From contig CAZDOK010000002.1 in the NCBI GenBank assembly GCA_964507025.1, forward strand, positions 124,001-188,000: a DNA stretch of 64,000 bases. The letters are read 5' to 3'. Numbering within the stretch: position 1 is the first letter of the stretch; each line of letters opens with the position of its first letter. The position numbers and the translations under genes are program-made. Below the pieces are notes generated by a model that saw nothing but the letters and a program-made list of their open reading frames with translations, did no database searches and was not told the origin of the DNA. Below, piece by piece: positions 16,374 to 24,081 of this stretch. Source of the DNA: Amarobacter sp964507025. GTDB taxonomy: Bacteria; Chloroflexota; Dehalococcoidia; Tepidiformales; Tepidiformaceae.

Positions 16374-17207
16374 TCAGGTCAGTCGCACGTCGACGGTGGC
16401 CACATGCTCGTGGCGGCCGGCGCTGGCAACCAATGTGGCCTGAGTCTGTGCGAGGCCGAGAATCAGGCTAAACCCCCGGCCATCCATCCATGCAAGCGCC
16501 TCAGCCCCGGTCAGGCGCTTGCCCTCGTCGTCATCGACGCCGTTTCCGCCAATGAGGCGTTCCAGTCGCTCCACCCGGGCGCGCAGTTCCATGTCCTCTC
16601 CCTCCTCCGTGAAGTAGAGCCAGTTCTTGTCGACCGACTGACCGCAGACAAGGGACGTCCCCTCGAACTGCTCGATCGCCACTTCGGCCGCCGTCCAGCC
16701 GCCGTACGGCAGCCCGTCGATGTCCGGGTCACCGTCGTACCAGGCGTTCCAGAGCTTCCGGCCCTGGCGCGCGAAGACGTCGGTGTTGCCCATGTACGGC
16801 CGCCAGTACCAGCCACCGCTGTAGACGTGGGCGAAGACACCCGCCGCCGCGAAGGCGTCCAGTGCGCGCTGCACGTAGGCGATGCGCTGCTCGGGCGTCC
16901 AAGAGCGGCCGTGCTCCGTGTCCTCGACGTCGAGCCACCAGCGGGCAACAGAGAGGCCGTCGAGCCGGGCGAGCGCCTCGCGCACCCACCATTCGGGATC
17001 GGACTCAAACTCCAGGTAGGTGTACGCCTCCAGCCGGAGCCCAGCGGCGACCGCCGCCTCACCCTGTTGGCGAGCCATCAGCCCGTAACCGCCCGGGCCG
17101 CTCGCGATAATCACCGTCGAGATCCCGGCCGTCTTCATCGCGGCCGCTTCCTCGGGCGTCAGCTCGCCGCCCCAGCGCGACATGTCCACGCAGTTCAGCT
17201 CGCTCAT
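16374..17207 (-). CDS. GH25-type endolysin
   Basis: The enzyme would hydrolyse cell-wall glycan at the end of the lytic cycle. The 277-aa protein starts with the family-typical VDMSRW and continues with a beta/alpha barrel pattern including WWLDVEDTEH (acidic pair) and VYSGGWYWRPYMGN. Residues about 205-235 form a short coiled coil (MELRARVERLERLIGG), and the last 40 residues may be the wall-binding tail. Its ATG overlaps the stop of the holin candidate (ATGA). It is the last gene of the late operon and ends 36 bp from the convergent methyltransferase gene. Confidence 0.8.
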   Translation of the reverse strand: MSELNCVDMSRWGGELTPEEAAAMKTAGISTVIIASGPGGYGLMARQQGEAAVAAGLRLEAYTYLEFESDPEWWVREALARLDGLSVARWWLDVEDTEHGRSWTPEQRIAYVQRALDAFAAAGVFAHVYSGGWYWRPYMGNTDVFARQGRKLWNAWYDGDPDIDGLPYGGWTAAEVAIEQFEGTSLVCGQSVDKNWLYFTEEGEDMELRARVERLERLIGGNGVDDDEGKRLTGAEALAWMDGRGFSLILGLAQTQATLVASAGRHEHVATVDVRLT

Positions 17208-17503
17208 ACCCGTTCCTTGACCCCGTTCAACGCGCGCGCGTGCCGCTCCTCCGCCCGGCGCTCGTGCTCATCCATCGCGCCCTCGAGCCGCTGCAGGTTG
17301 TCGACGACCGACTGGAGCGCGGAGGCGGTGTTTCGGTCTTTCTCCTCCAGGTGCTCGAGGAAGCGATCGGTGACGGCTTCGAGCCGGCTCCACATGAGGC
17401 GGATGGCCAGGAACATGGCGCCGATCACGACGCCTGCGACTCCGAGATCGACCAGCTGGCCGAAGGGATCACCGTCCGTGGCTGTCTGCAGGAACACAAG
17501 CAT
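17204..17503 (-). CDS. Putative holin (one membrane segment plus coiled coil)
   Basis: The 99-aa protein has one hydrophobic segment (LVDLGVAGVVIGAMFLAIRL) near the N terminus, then a long charged helix (VTDRFLEHLEEKDRN) with heptad character. Size, topology and position directly before the lysin fit a class III-like holin or spanin-type partner. There is no family signature, so the call rests on context. Confidence 0.6.
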   Translation of the reverse strand: MLVFLQTATDGDPFGQLVDLGVAGVVIGAMFLAIRLMWSRLEAVTDRFLEHLEEKDRNTASALQSVVDNLQRLEGAMDEHERRAEERHARALNGVKERV

Positions 17504-17512
17504 TTCGCCCTC

Positions 17513-17737
17513 CTAGTGGCCGTGGTCGGGAGCGGCGGCGAAGCCGCGCCACCATTCGCGTTCGTCCTGGTCGAGGTGCACGGCGCTCAGGCGCGAAGCC
17601 TCTGCCGGCACCCAGCGCAGGCGGCCGTCCTGGTCGGGGTCCGAGACGAGGAGGTGCCCGTCGGGCCGGGAGCCGAGGACCAGCACGGCCCGATCCGCGT
17701 TGGCGTCGCCGTCGACCCGCACCGTGAACGTCCTCAT
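17513..17737 (-). CDS. Hypothetical phage protein (74 aa)
   Basis: The short beta-rich protein starts MRTFTVRVDGDANADRAVLV. Its ATG overlaps the preceding stop (ATGA at 17734-17737). It sits between tail and lysis genes. No domain was recognised. Confidence 0.55.
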   Translation of the reverse strand: MRTFTVRVDGDANADRAVLVLGSRPDGHLLVSDPDQDGRLRWVPAEASRLSAVHLDQDEREWWRGFAAAPDHGH

Positions 17738-18027
17738 GGCTTCACCTCCAACTCCGAAACCAACCGCTCCACGCCGACAAGCGCAAGGTGCTCGGGTTTC
17801 TGCGCCGGCTTCGGGTCCAGGTAGTGGGGCTGGACGAAGGACTTCGCCCGCTCCCCGACCGCCTTCTCGATGTCGTCCTTGGTCCCCTCGGCACCGAGGA
17901 CGAGGGTGTCGACAAGCAGCGAGATCCGATCGCCGGCGTCGGTGACGGCGGTCCAGAGCACGCCGACGTGCAGCTCGGCGCCCTGGGGCTCGATGGCCGT
18001 GATCGTGAATGAGAGGTCCGGTTTCAT
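17734..18027 (-). CDS. Hypothetical phage protein (97 aa)
   Basis: The ATG at 18027 has AAGGAGG upstream. The sequence alternates beta-strand-like stretches (LSFTITAIEPQGAELHVGVL) with a charged helix. It lies directly after the His-rich tail gene and is coupled to the 74-aa gene. A tail accessory role is plausible from position only. Confidence 0.55.
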   Translation of the reverse strand: MKPDLSFTITAIEPQGAELHVGVLWTAVTDAGDRISLLVDTLVLGAEGTKDDIEKAVGERAKSFVQPHYLDPKPAQKPEHLALVGVERLVSELEVKP

Positions 18028-18036
18028 GACGCCTCC

Positions 18037-20685
18037 TTAGACGGGGACCAGGCTCGTCGCCGTGACGAGCGACTTGCAGACGATCTCCAGGTCGAGGAGC
18101 TCGCCGGCGGTGAAGACGATGGTGTTGCGCTGGCGCAGGGGCTGGCCCTGAGCGTCATGCAGGTACTGGGTGATGTCTTTCGCGAGGAAGTCACCGTCGA
18201 ACGGACCGCCGAGGGCAGCGGTGCGGTCCGTGCCGTTGATCGCGACGGTGACGTTCGCGCCTGCAGTCGGGCCGGCGCCCTCGTAGATGCCGAAGACGAG
18301 GGCGTGCGTGTGCGTCGGGATGGTGACCGAGTGGGTGTGCGACGTCTCGGCCGAGGAGGTCGTCCCCGTGACGGCGTGGGTGTGGTCCGCGACCGTGTGG
18401 CTGTGCGAGGACCCGGAGGAGCTGGTCGTGCCGGTGACCGCGTGGGTGTGGTTGGCTGCCGCCTCGTAGGTGTACACGTTATTGAAGGACTGGCCGTCGG
18501 GTAGGATCATCCAGAAGTAGACGAAGGCGCTGCCCGTCGAGTTGTAGCCGGCGACCTGGTAGTTGTTGACGACGTGCCGGTGGTTGTTGAGGGAGTGGCT
18601 GTGGCTGCCGACGTTGGGGAAGCCCGAGCCGGTGCCGTTGTGGTAGTGGGTGGAGGATTCGAGCTGGGTCGAGGCGACGTCCGGGACACTGGAGGTGGCC
18701 GCCGGTCCGCTGCCGACGGCCGCGAACATGAGGTGTCGATGGGCGCCGGCTGCTGAGGCGGACTGCCCGCTCACGGAGTGCGTATGCGCGGCCTCAGCGC
18801 TCGAGGTCTGGCCTCCGCCGGCGCTGGCGGATTGGCCGCTGATGGTGTGGCTGTGGGAGGAGCCGCCGCCCGAGGTGGCAACGTTCCCGCCGCCGCTGGA
18901 GGCGCCGCTGGCATTGGTGCGAACTGGCTTCACGGCCACGCTCAACAGCGCCTGGTGGAGGTAGGAGACGTTGGCGTCGTAGTCCACGACGAAGGTGACG
19001 TTGTGGGTGGCGTCGATGCTGCGCCGCTCGGGTCCGTGGATCTCGCGGTGCGTGTAGGGGCGCAGGGAGACGTTGAGGGCGTGCATCCCCTCGAAGACCT
19101 CGGCCAGACGAGAGGTCTCGTCCTCCTCGTGGCGGTCGACAGTCGCGACGGTGAGCGACCAGCTGTCGCTGCCATCGTCCCGGAAGCTCCGCTCGAAGCC
19201 CATCAACCAGAGGTTGGCGTCGACCGACAACCAGGCCTGGCGCGTTCCGTCGCTCCGCTGGGCGATCCCGCGGTAGACCAGGCGCAGCCGGTCACCGACC
19301 TGGAAGAGGGGCACGCCGTCCTCGTCGAGGTGGCGCAGGCCGACCGCCTCGACCTCAAAGGCGGTACGCGGGTCCTTGTGGCGGGCGAGCCAGGTGGCGG
19401 CGACGTCGTAGAGGGCGTTCGCGGCAGCCGTGAACCCGGCCGGGCTGTTGGCGAGCGGCAGGGCATCCTTCATGCTCAGGACGCGCGTACGCCGCCCGTA
19501 GGCGGCCACGCTGGCTGCATCTTCGAGGTAGTAGTACGTCCGCCCGTCCGGGCCGAGCGCACTCTGCACAGCGTAGGGCGAGCTGCGCGTGGCGTGGCGG
19601 AGGTCCAGCTTGTTCACGCCCTCGCCGGCGCCGAGCGGGACGACCCGGTTCCAGATGTCAGCTGACTCTTCCAGCACCCGCAGGCCCGCTACGGGTGCCA
19701 GGCGACGGTTCTCCCGGAGGGCAGGGCTGATGGCCTCGACGTTCTGGAGCACCACCCCACCGATGGCGCCGAACGCCCCGACGTCGATCTCCTCGTCCCA
19801 CAGGTCCTCGCGGACGTGGAGGCGGAAGACCTCGGCAACCTTGCCGAGCGCTGCCCAGAGCGGAAGGCCGTCGAAACGGGCAAGCAGCGTGGTGGCCGGG
19901 GCGTCCAGGCTCCCAGCGCTCCAGCCGCTGCCCGTGAGCAGCGTCCCGACCGCCAAGACCAACGTGCTGCCGTCAAACGTCCGCCCCAGGAGCGTGTTCT
20001 GCCAGGCGAGCCGGCGGGCGATGCTGCTACCGGAGACCTGGAGGACGAGGCTGCCGTCGGCGCTGACGAGCCGCGTCGCGCGATCGACCAATCCGCGAAA
20101 CACCAGCCCCTCGCCCTCGCGATACATGCGCACCTCGTTCCCCTGGGCGAGCAGCGCCGCCCGCTGGTCATTGGCCGGCATGTCGAAGGAGAAGCTGCCG
20201 ATGCGGTCGAGCTCTATCCGGTAGGAGGCAGCAATCACCGCGGCGATCGGGCCGGCGCCGAGCGGGCTGCCGGCGGAGTCGTAGACATCGACACGCAGCC
20301 GAAGCGGCGGGAAGTCGCCGAAGGCATCCAACGCCTCGCTTTCGGCGACGGCGGGCGCAAGCGTTGCTGAGTCGGCGAGCGCGGCCGCGATGGCCTGGCC
20401 CTCCGTTACCTGGACCGGGAGTGCGTAGGAGTCGGCCGCCTCGGCTGTGCTCGCCTCGCTCTCCTGCACGCCCACGGACAGGTCGTCGGCGTCGGCCTTG
20501 GCCTCGCTGACGAACAGGGCATCCGTCTCCGCGACGGCAGCGGCGCCCGTGTCGGCGTCCACCAGCACCTCCGTGACTGCGAGGTCCTCCGCTTCGCCCA
20601 GCGCGACGGCCACGCTCTCGCTGTCGGCGAGCGGCACGCTGCCGCCGACGAACTCGGCGAGGTGGCGGGAGGTTCGGCCCGGCAC
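18037..20685 (-). CDS. Large minor tail protein with His-rich fibre repeats
   Basis: The 882-aa product starts at the GTG at 20685 with AGGAGG upstream. Residues about 15-125 are acidic Ala/Ser/Glu repeats (ADSESVAVALGEAED and relatives). Residues about 130-530 look like the siphovirus tail-tip fold that follows Dit (RLRVDVYDSAGSPLG, then FSFDMPANDQRAALL). The region about 600-800 is full of HTH/HSH motifs every 10-20 residues (SHSHTIS, AHTHSVS, THTHALV), the metal-binding His pattern seen in fibrous phage tail spikes. It probably forms the host-contacting tip or fibre. Confidence 0.78.
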   Translation of the reverse strand: MPGRTSRHLAEFVGGSVPLADSESVAVALGEAEDLAVTEVLVDADTGAAAVAETDALFVSEAKADADDLSVGVQESEASTAEAADSYALPVQVTEGQAIAAALADSATLAPAVAESEALDAFGDFPPLRLRVDVYDSAGSPLGAGPIAAVIAASYRIELDRIGSFSFDMPANDQRAALLAQGNEVRMYREGEGLVFRGLVDRATRLVSADGSLVLQVSGSSIARRLAWQNTLLGRTFDGSTLVLAVGTLLTGSGWSAGSLDAPATTLLARFDGLPLWAALGKVAEVFRLHVREDLWDEEIDVGAFGAIGGVVLQNVEAISPALRENRRLAPVAGLRVLEESADIWNRVVPLGAGEGVNKLDLRHATRSSPYAVQSALGPDGRTYYYLEDAASVAAYGRRTRVLSMKDALPLANSPAGFTAAANALYDVAATWLARHKDPRTAFEVEAVGLRHLDEDGVPLFQVGDRLRLVYRGIAQRSDGTRQAWLSVDANLWLMGFERSFRDDGSDSWSLTVATVDRHEEDETSRLAEVFEGMHALNVSLRPYTHREIHGPERRSIDATHNVTFVVDYDANVSYLHQALLSVAVKPVRTNASGASSGGGNVATSGGGSSHSHTISGQSASAGGGQTSSAEAAHTHSVSGQSASAAGAHRHLMFAAVGSGPAATSSVPDVASTQLESSTHYHNGTGSGFPNVGSHSHSLNNHRHVVNNYQVAGYNSTGSAFVYFWMILPDGQSFNNVYTYEAAANHTHAVTGTTSSSGSSHSHTVADHTHAVTGTTSSAETSHTHSVTIPTHTHALVFGIYEGAGPTAGANVTVAINGTDRTAALGGPFDGDFLAKDITQYLHDAQGQPLRQRNTIVFTAGELLDLEIVCKSLVTATSLVPV

Positions 20686-20699
20686 TGGCTATCGCCCTC

Positions 20700-21041
20700 C
20701 TACAGGCTGAGGACCTTCCAGGGCACCGGCTTCCCGTAGCCGCGGAGCTGCTGGAGCGTGAAGACAACCGCCTGCGCGTCGTCGTCGCCGACCAGGGGGA
20801 TCGAGGTCCAGAGGCCGCCGGCGTCCAGCTGGCCGGCGTACACGACCTCCCGCCAGACGGAGCGCACGGTCCCGCCCGCGAGGACGGCCGTCTTCCCGGC
20901 GACAGCGAACGTGTCCCCGTTGACTCGCGCGGAGAGGTCGATCTGCAGCTGGTAGACCTTGCCCTCGGTCAGGGTGACGAGCGTTTGCTCCACACCCGGC
21001 GCGCTGATCTGCGTGCCGCTTGCTTCGACGACGGTTGCCAT
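20700..21041 (-). CDS. Hypothetical tail-associated protein (113 aa)
   Basis: The small beta-rich protein starts MATVVEASGTQISAPGVEQT, with GGAGGGTAGGGGA before the ATG. It sits between the propeller tail protein and the His-rich tail protein. Pattern and position suggest a virion decoration or adaptor; no family was recognised. Confidence 0.55.
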   Translation of the reverse strand: MATVVEASGTQISAPGVEQTLVTLTEGKVYQLQIDLSARVNGDTFAVAGKTAVLAGGTVRSVWREVVYAGQLDAGGLWTSIPLVGDDDAQAVVFTLQQLRGYGKPVPWKVLSL

Positions 21042-21045
21042 TCCC

Positions 21046-22668
21046 CTACCCTCCGATGAAGGTGGCCCGGACCGTGCCCGCCATCACGGCGAGCGCCGCC
21101 GTGCCGACGCGCACGACCTGGTCCCCGTCCAGGCCACCGCTGTTGTCCACGTCCTCCAGTGCGATCCCGACCGCCCTGTCGCTCTGCCCGCCCGTGTAGA
21201 GGCCGTAGAAGAAGGGCGTGCCCGCTGCAGCGCCCACGCCCTGGCCGCGGTAGATCCGGTTGGAAGCGGCGAGCGGCACGACGGCCTCGCGGAGGCGCAG
21301 CGGGACGTCCAGCCGGCAGGCCGCCCCCGACGCCAGCCGCACTCGGTCCCACTCCAAACCATCCACCGACAGCCAGCCGTCGATGGTGCCGCTCGTGGAC
21401 TCCAGGATGGCGCCGACCAGGTCGAGGCCGTCCTCGACGATGCGGCTCAGCCAGGACTGGAACTGCGGCGCGGCCGACTCCAGGGCGTACCCGCTGACCG
21501 GATAGAGCAGCCGGGCCGGTGCTGTGAAGGGATAGGCGGTCACGTAGGGCGACGTGGTGTGCGCGACCATCACCGCTTGGTCGAACGGGGTGAAGGCGAC
21601 GGCGCGGCCGTTGCCGGTGGGCAGTGTGGCCGGATTGGCCAGCTTGGTCCCGAAGCCGCCGCCCGAGCTCCAGGGATAGACGCTAACGAAGGGCGTCGTG
21701 TCATGCGCCACGGCGATGGCCGTGCCAACGGCGGTGCGGGCGAAGGCCACGTCGTAGGCGGCGCCGGTGGGAAGCGTGGCCGGGTCCGCGAAGGCCCGGC
21801 CGAAGCGGCCGAGGCCGTCGGACCGGCGGTAGGTAGGGTCGAACGGCCAGACCATGACAAAGGGTGTGGTGCCGCCCGCGGCTGCGAGGAACCGCCCATC
21901 GGGGGACCAGGCCAGGCCGTTGATATTGGCAGGCGGGTTCCAGAACGCCGGCAAGCCCTCCATGTTGCCGCTGTTGAACCACGCCGCCGCAAACGCTGAT
22001 CCGGTCCAGCCAATCACAGAGAGGTACGGGCTGCTGTTCGACCCGAGGGCGACGAAGGCGCCGCCGGGGTGGACCGCCACCGCGCGGCCATCGAAGCCGG
22101 GGCCGCTGGGAGCGTCCGCGACCTTCGCGCCCCAGGTGCCGCTCCCCGAGGCGTCGAACGCCCAGGCGTGGAGGTAGGGCGCGCTGGAGTTGCCGGCGAA
22201 GAGGTAGGCGCCGTCAATCGACCAGGCCAGGCCGCGGCAGGCCGTCCCGGGAATGGTGGCCGGGTTGCCGAGCGGCGCCGAGAACGAGCCGGTGCGCGGG
22301 TTGAAGGGGTAGACCTTGAGGAAGGGCGAGGAGGAGTAGCCGACAGCGAGGAAGCGGCCGTTCGGGTGCCAGGCGAGCGCGTAGGCCTGAGCGCCGGGCG
22401 AGGTCGGGGTGATGCGGCTGCCGAACCCCCCGGCGGCCCGGTCGTCCCACTGGTAGGCGTAGAAGAACGGCGACGTCGCCGATTGGCCGACGGCGACGTA
22501 GTTCGCCCAAGGGTGCACGGCGAGCGCCTGGCAGTTGTTTCCCGGGACGGAGCCGGCGTTGGCATACTTCGTGCCGAGGGCGATCGCCGGCGCCGTCACG
22601 GTCCCAAAGTCGTAGGTGGCGCCTTCGAGACGGCGGCCGACCCGCGGTGAGGAAGGGAAGTCAGGCAT
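21046..22668 (-). CDS. Tail protein with a seven-blade WD40-like beta propeller
   Basis: The 540-aa product contains seven copies of a roughly 48-residue unit between residues about 45 and 385. Each has the form A-x-A/F-x-P-x-G-x-F-x-A-V, then S-S-P-F/Y-x-x-V-Y-P-F, then GFG (for example ALAWHPNGRFLAVGYSSSPF and GLAWSPDGRFLAAAGGTTPF). This is a WD40-type propeller. The last 150 residues form a separate beta-rich domain (WLSVDGLEWDRVRLASGAAC). It lies in the tail-tip cluster, so it is probably a virion protein that binds host-surface or particle partners. Confidence 0.72.
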   Translation of the reverse strand: MPDFPSSPRVGRRLEGATYDFGTVTAPAIALGTKYANAGSVPGNNCQALAVHPWANYVAVGQSATSPFFYAYQWDDRAAGGFGSRITPTSPGAQAYALAWHPNGRFLAVGYSSSPFLKVYPFNPRTGSFSAPLGNPATIPGTACRGLAWSIDGAYLFAGNSSAPYLHAWAFDASGSGTWGAKVADAPSGPGFDGRAVAVHPGGAFVALGSNSSPYLSVIGWTGSAFAAAWFNSGNMEGLPAFWNPPANINGLAWSPDGRFLAAAGGTTPFVMVWPFDPTYRRSDGLGRFGRAFADPATLPTGAAYDVAFARTAVGTAIAVAHDTTPFVSVYPWSSGGGFGTKLANPATLPTGNGRAVAFTPFDQAVMVAHTTSPYVTAYPFTAPARLLYPVSGYALESAAPQFQSWLSRIVEDGLDLVGAILESTSGTIDGWLSVDGLEWDRVRLASGAACRLDVPLRLREAVVPLAASNRIYRGQGVGAAAGTPFFYGLYTGGQSDRAVGIALEDVDNSGGLDGDQVVRVGTAALAVMAGTVRATFIGG

Positions 22669-22672
22669 ACGG

Positions 22673-23056
22673 CTACACCAAGACCACGGTGTCGGTACAG
22701 GTCAGCTGCCAGCTCGCCGAGGAGGTCTTCGTCCCCAGGGAGACGACCTTCCGGCTCAGCATCTGTCCGCCGGCCAGGGCGTTGAAGATGCCGCGCTCGT
22801 TCCAGGCGAAGTTGGCTTCGGCCGTGCCGAACGTCGCGCGCCAGGTGACGACGTTGCCGGCGCGCTGCGGATAGGTGGCGTCCATCGGCTTGCGCAGCTT
22901 GTTCGTCGCCGCCTGAAGGTCGGTCTGCGAGCTGGCGAATGCGGCCGACGAGTCCCCCACGCCGATGTGGGCGTTGGCGGCGTTGAACTTCGTGTAGCTG
23001 GACCCGCCCAGGAGGGCGTCGGCGATCATGTCGCGAGCAAGGTCAACGAGCGGCAT
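22673..23056 (-). CDS. Phage tail-region structural protein (127 aa)
   Basis: The ATG at 23056 follows AAGGAGG. The protein (MPLVDLARDMIADALLGG, then FNAANAHIGVGDSSAAF) resembles small virion proteins encoded next to Dit and tail-tip genes, with a beta-rich core and a WRATFGTAEANFAWNE block. I recognise the style but no named family. It overlaps the upstream 72-aa gene by 14 bp. Confidence 0.6.
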   Translation of the reverse strand: MPLVDLARDMIADALLGGSSYTKFNAANAHIGVGDSSAAFASSQTDLQAATNKLRKPMDATYPQRAGNVVTWRATFGTAEANFAWNERGIFNALAGGQMLSRKVVSLGTKTSSASWQLTCTDTVVLV

Positions 23057-23261
23057 TGAGGTCCTCCTTGCGCTGCTCAAGGAATTTGATGTGCTCCGCG
23101 TCCTCGATCGGACGTCCGTCCAGGTCCACCCAGCGCTCGTCGCGGACGACGTCGAGCGGGACGCAGTCCGGCCCATGCCCGTCCTCGCAGTCGTGGTCGA
23201 ACGCGGCGATCTCGGTGCGCTGGTGGATGCCGGACGAGAAGCGGTCAGTGGAAGGGCGCAT
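23043..23261 (-). CDS. Small acidic protein in the tail cluster (72 aa)
   Basis: It starts at the ATG at 23261 with GGAG upstream, overlapping the end of the Dit gene by 17 bp. The sequence is charged and contains DHDCEDGHGPDCVP, a possible metal-binding loop, then WVDLDGRPIEDAEHIKFLEQR. Function is unknown. Confidence 0.55.
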   Translation of the reverse strand: MRPSTDRFSSGIHQRTEIAAFDHDCEDGHGPDCVPLDVVRDERWVDLDGRPIEDAEHIKFLEQRKEDLNAAR

Positions 23262-24081
23262 AGAAGCTCCATTCGAGGTCGAGGTTGGGTGAGGCGCCGT
23301 CCGCGTAGCGCATTGCGTTGTCGCCCGGCTCCAGTTGCATGAGGCCGACTTGCGTCGGGCCGAGCGTGACGAGGCCGTAGTCATCGGCGTAGGTGGCGCC
23401 GTTCGTGTCGCTCCAGAGGACCTCGGCGCGCTCGGAGTCGACCTTGAGCTCGGAGTCGACGCTCACGGCGTCGCGGCTGGAGGCGACGCTGTAGCCGTTG
23501 GTGAGATTGAGGAGCGACGGGTTCGTGAAGCCGGCGACGCCGTTGGCCCGGAGCCGGAAAACGACGAAGCACGCCGGGGCGTTGCCGGGGTTCGTGATCG
23601 TGAAGCTGTGGGGCGAAGCCGTGATCGTCACCGAGCCGGTGGAAGGTGCAGCCGCGAACCAGTCGGAGTAGCGACCGATGCGGAGCGTGACCGGTACGTT
23701 GAAGTACCCGTTGACGTCGACCTGGTAGCTCGGACGGGCGAGGAGCTTTGCCCAGCACCAGCGCCGGTCGCTGGCGGCATCGACGGCGAAGAGGCGACCA
23801 AGTCCGATGTTGCGCAGGCTGGCGATGCAGCCATCGAACTGCGCATCCGCGTCTGCCGCGCTCGCGCCCCAGATGGTGAACCGGACGGCTTCCTCTGCGA
23901 CGGCCTTGGGCCATGGCGCCGCACCGGCGAAGTCGACGGCGTAGTCGGCGCCGACGGCCATCGCCTCGGAGCGACGAAAGCTCTGCTCGGGTTGGTACTC
24001 GTAATCGTCGGTCGGGAAGGCGTAGCTCACGACGCCGTCAGCGGACTCGAACCGCTCCAGGTAGCGCGGGGAGGCGAGCAT
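23245..24081 (-). CDS. Distal tail protein (Dit-like)
   Basis: The 278-aa protein follows the tape measure gene and has the siphovirus Dit layout: an N-terminal beta domain (FESADGVVSYAFPTDDYEYQ), a middle part describing ring-forming strands, and a galectin-like C-terminal region (FTITNPGNAPACFVVFRL, then NAMRYADGASPNLDLEWSF). Dit forms the hub between the tail tube and the tip. Its ATG overlaps the tape-measure stop (TGATG). Confidence 0.75.
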   Translation of the reverse strand: MLASPRYLERFESADGVVSYAFPTDDYEYQPEQSFRRSEAMAVGADYAVDFAGAAPWPKAVAEEAVRFTIWGASAADADAQFDGCIASLRNIGLGRLFAVDAASDRRWCWAKLLARPSYQVDVNGYFNVPVTLRIGRYSDWFAAAPSTGSVTITASPHSFTITNPGNAPACFVVFRLRANGVAGFTNPSLLNLTNGYSVASSRDAVSVDSELKVDSERAEVLWSDTNGATYADDYGLVTLGPTQVGLMQLEPGDNAMRYADGASPNLDLEWSFYAPFH

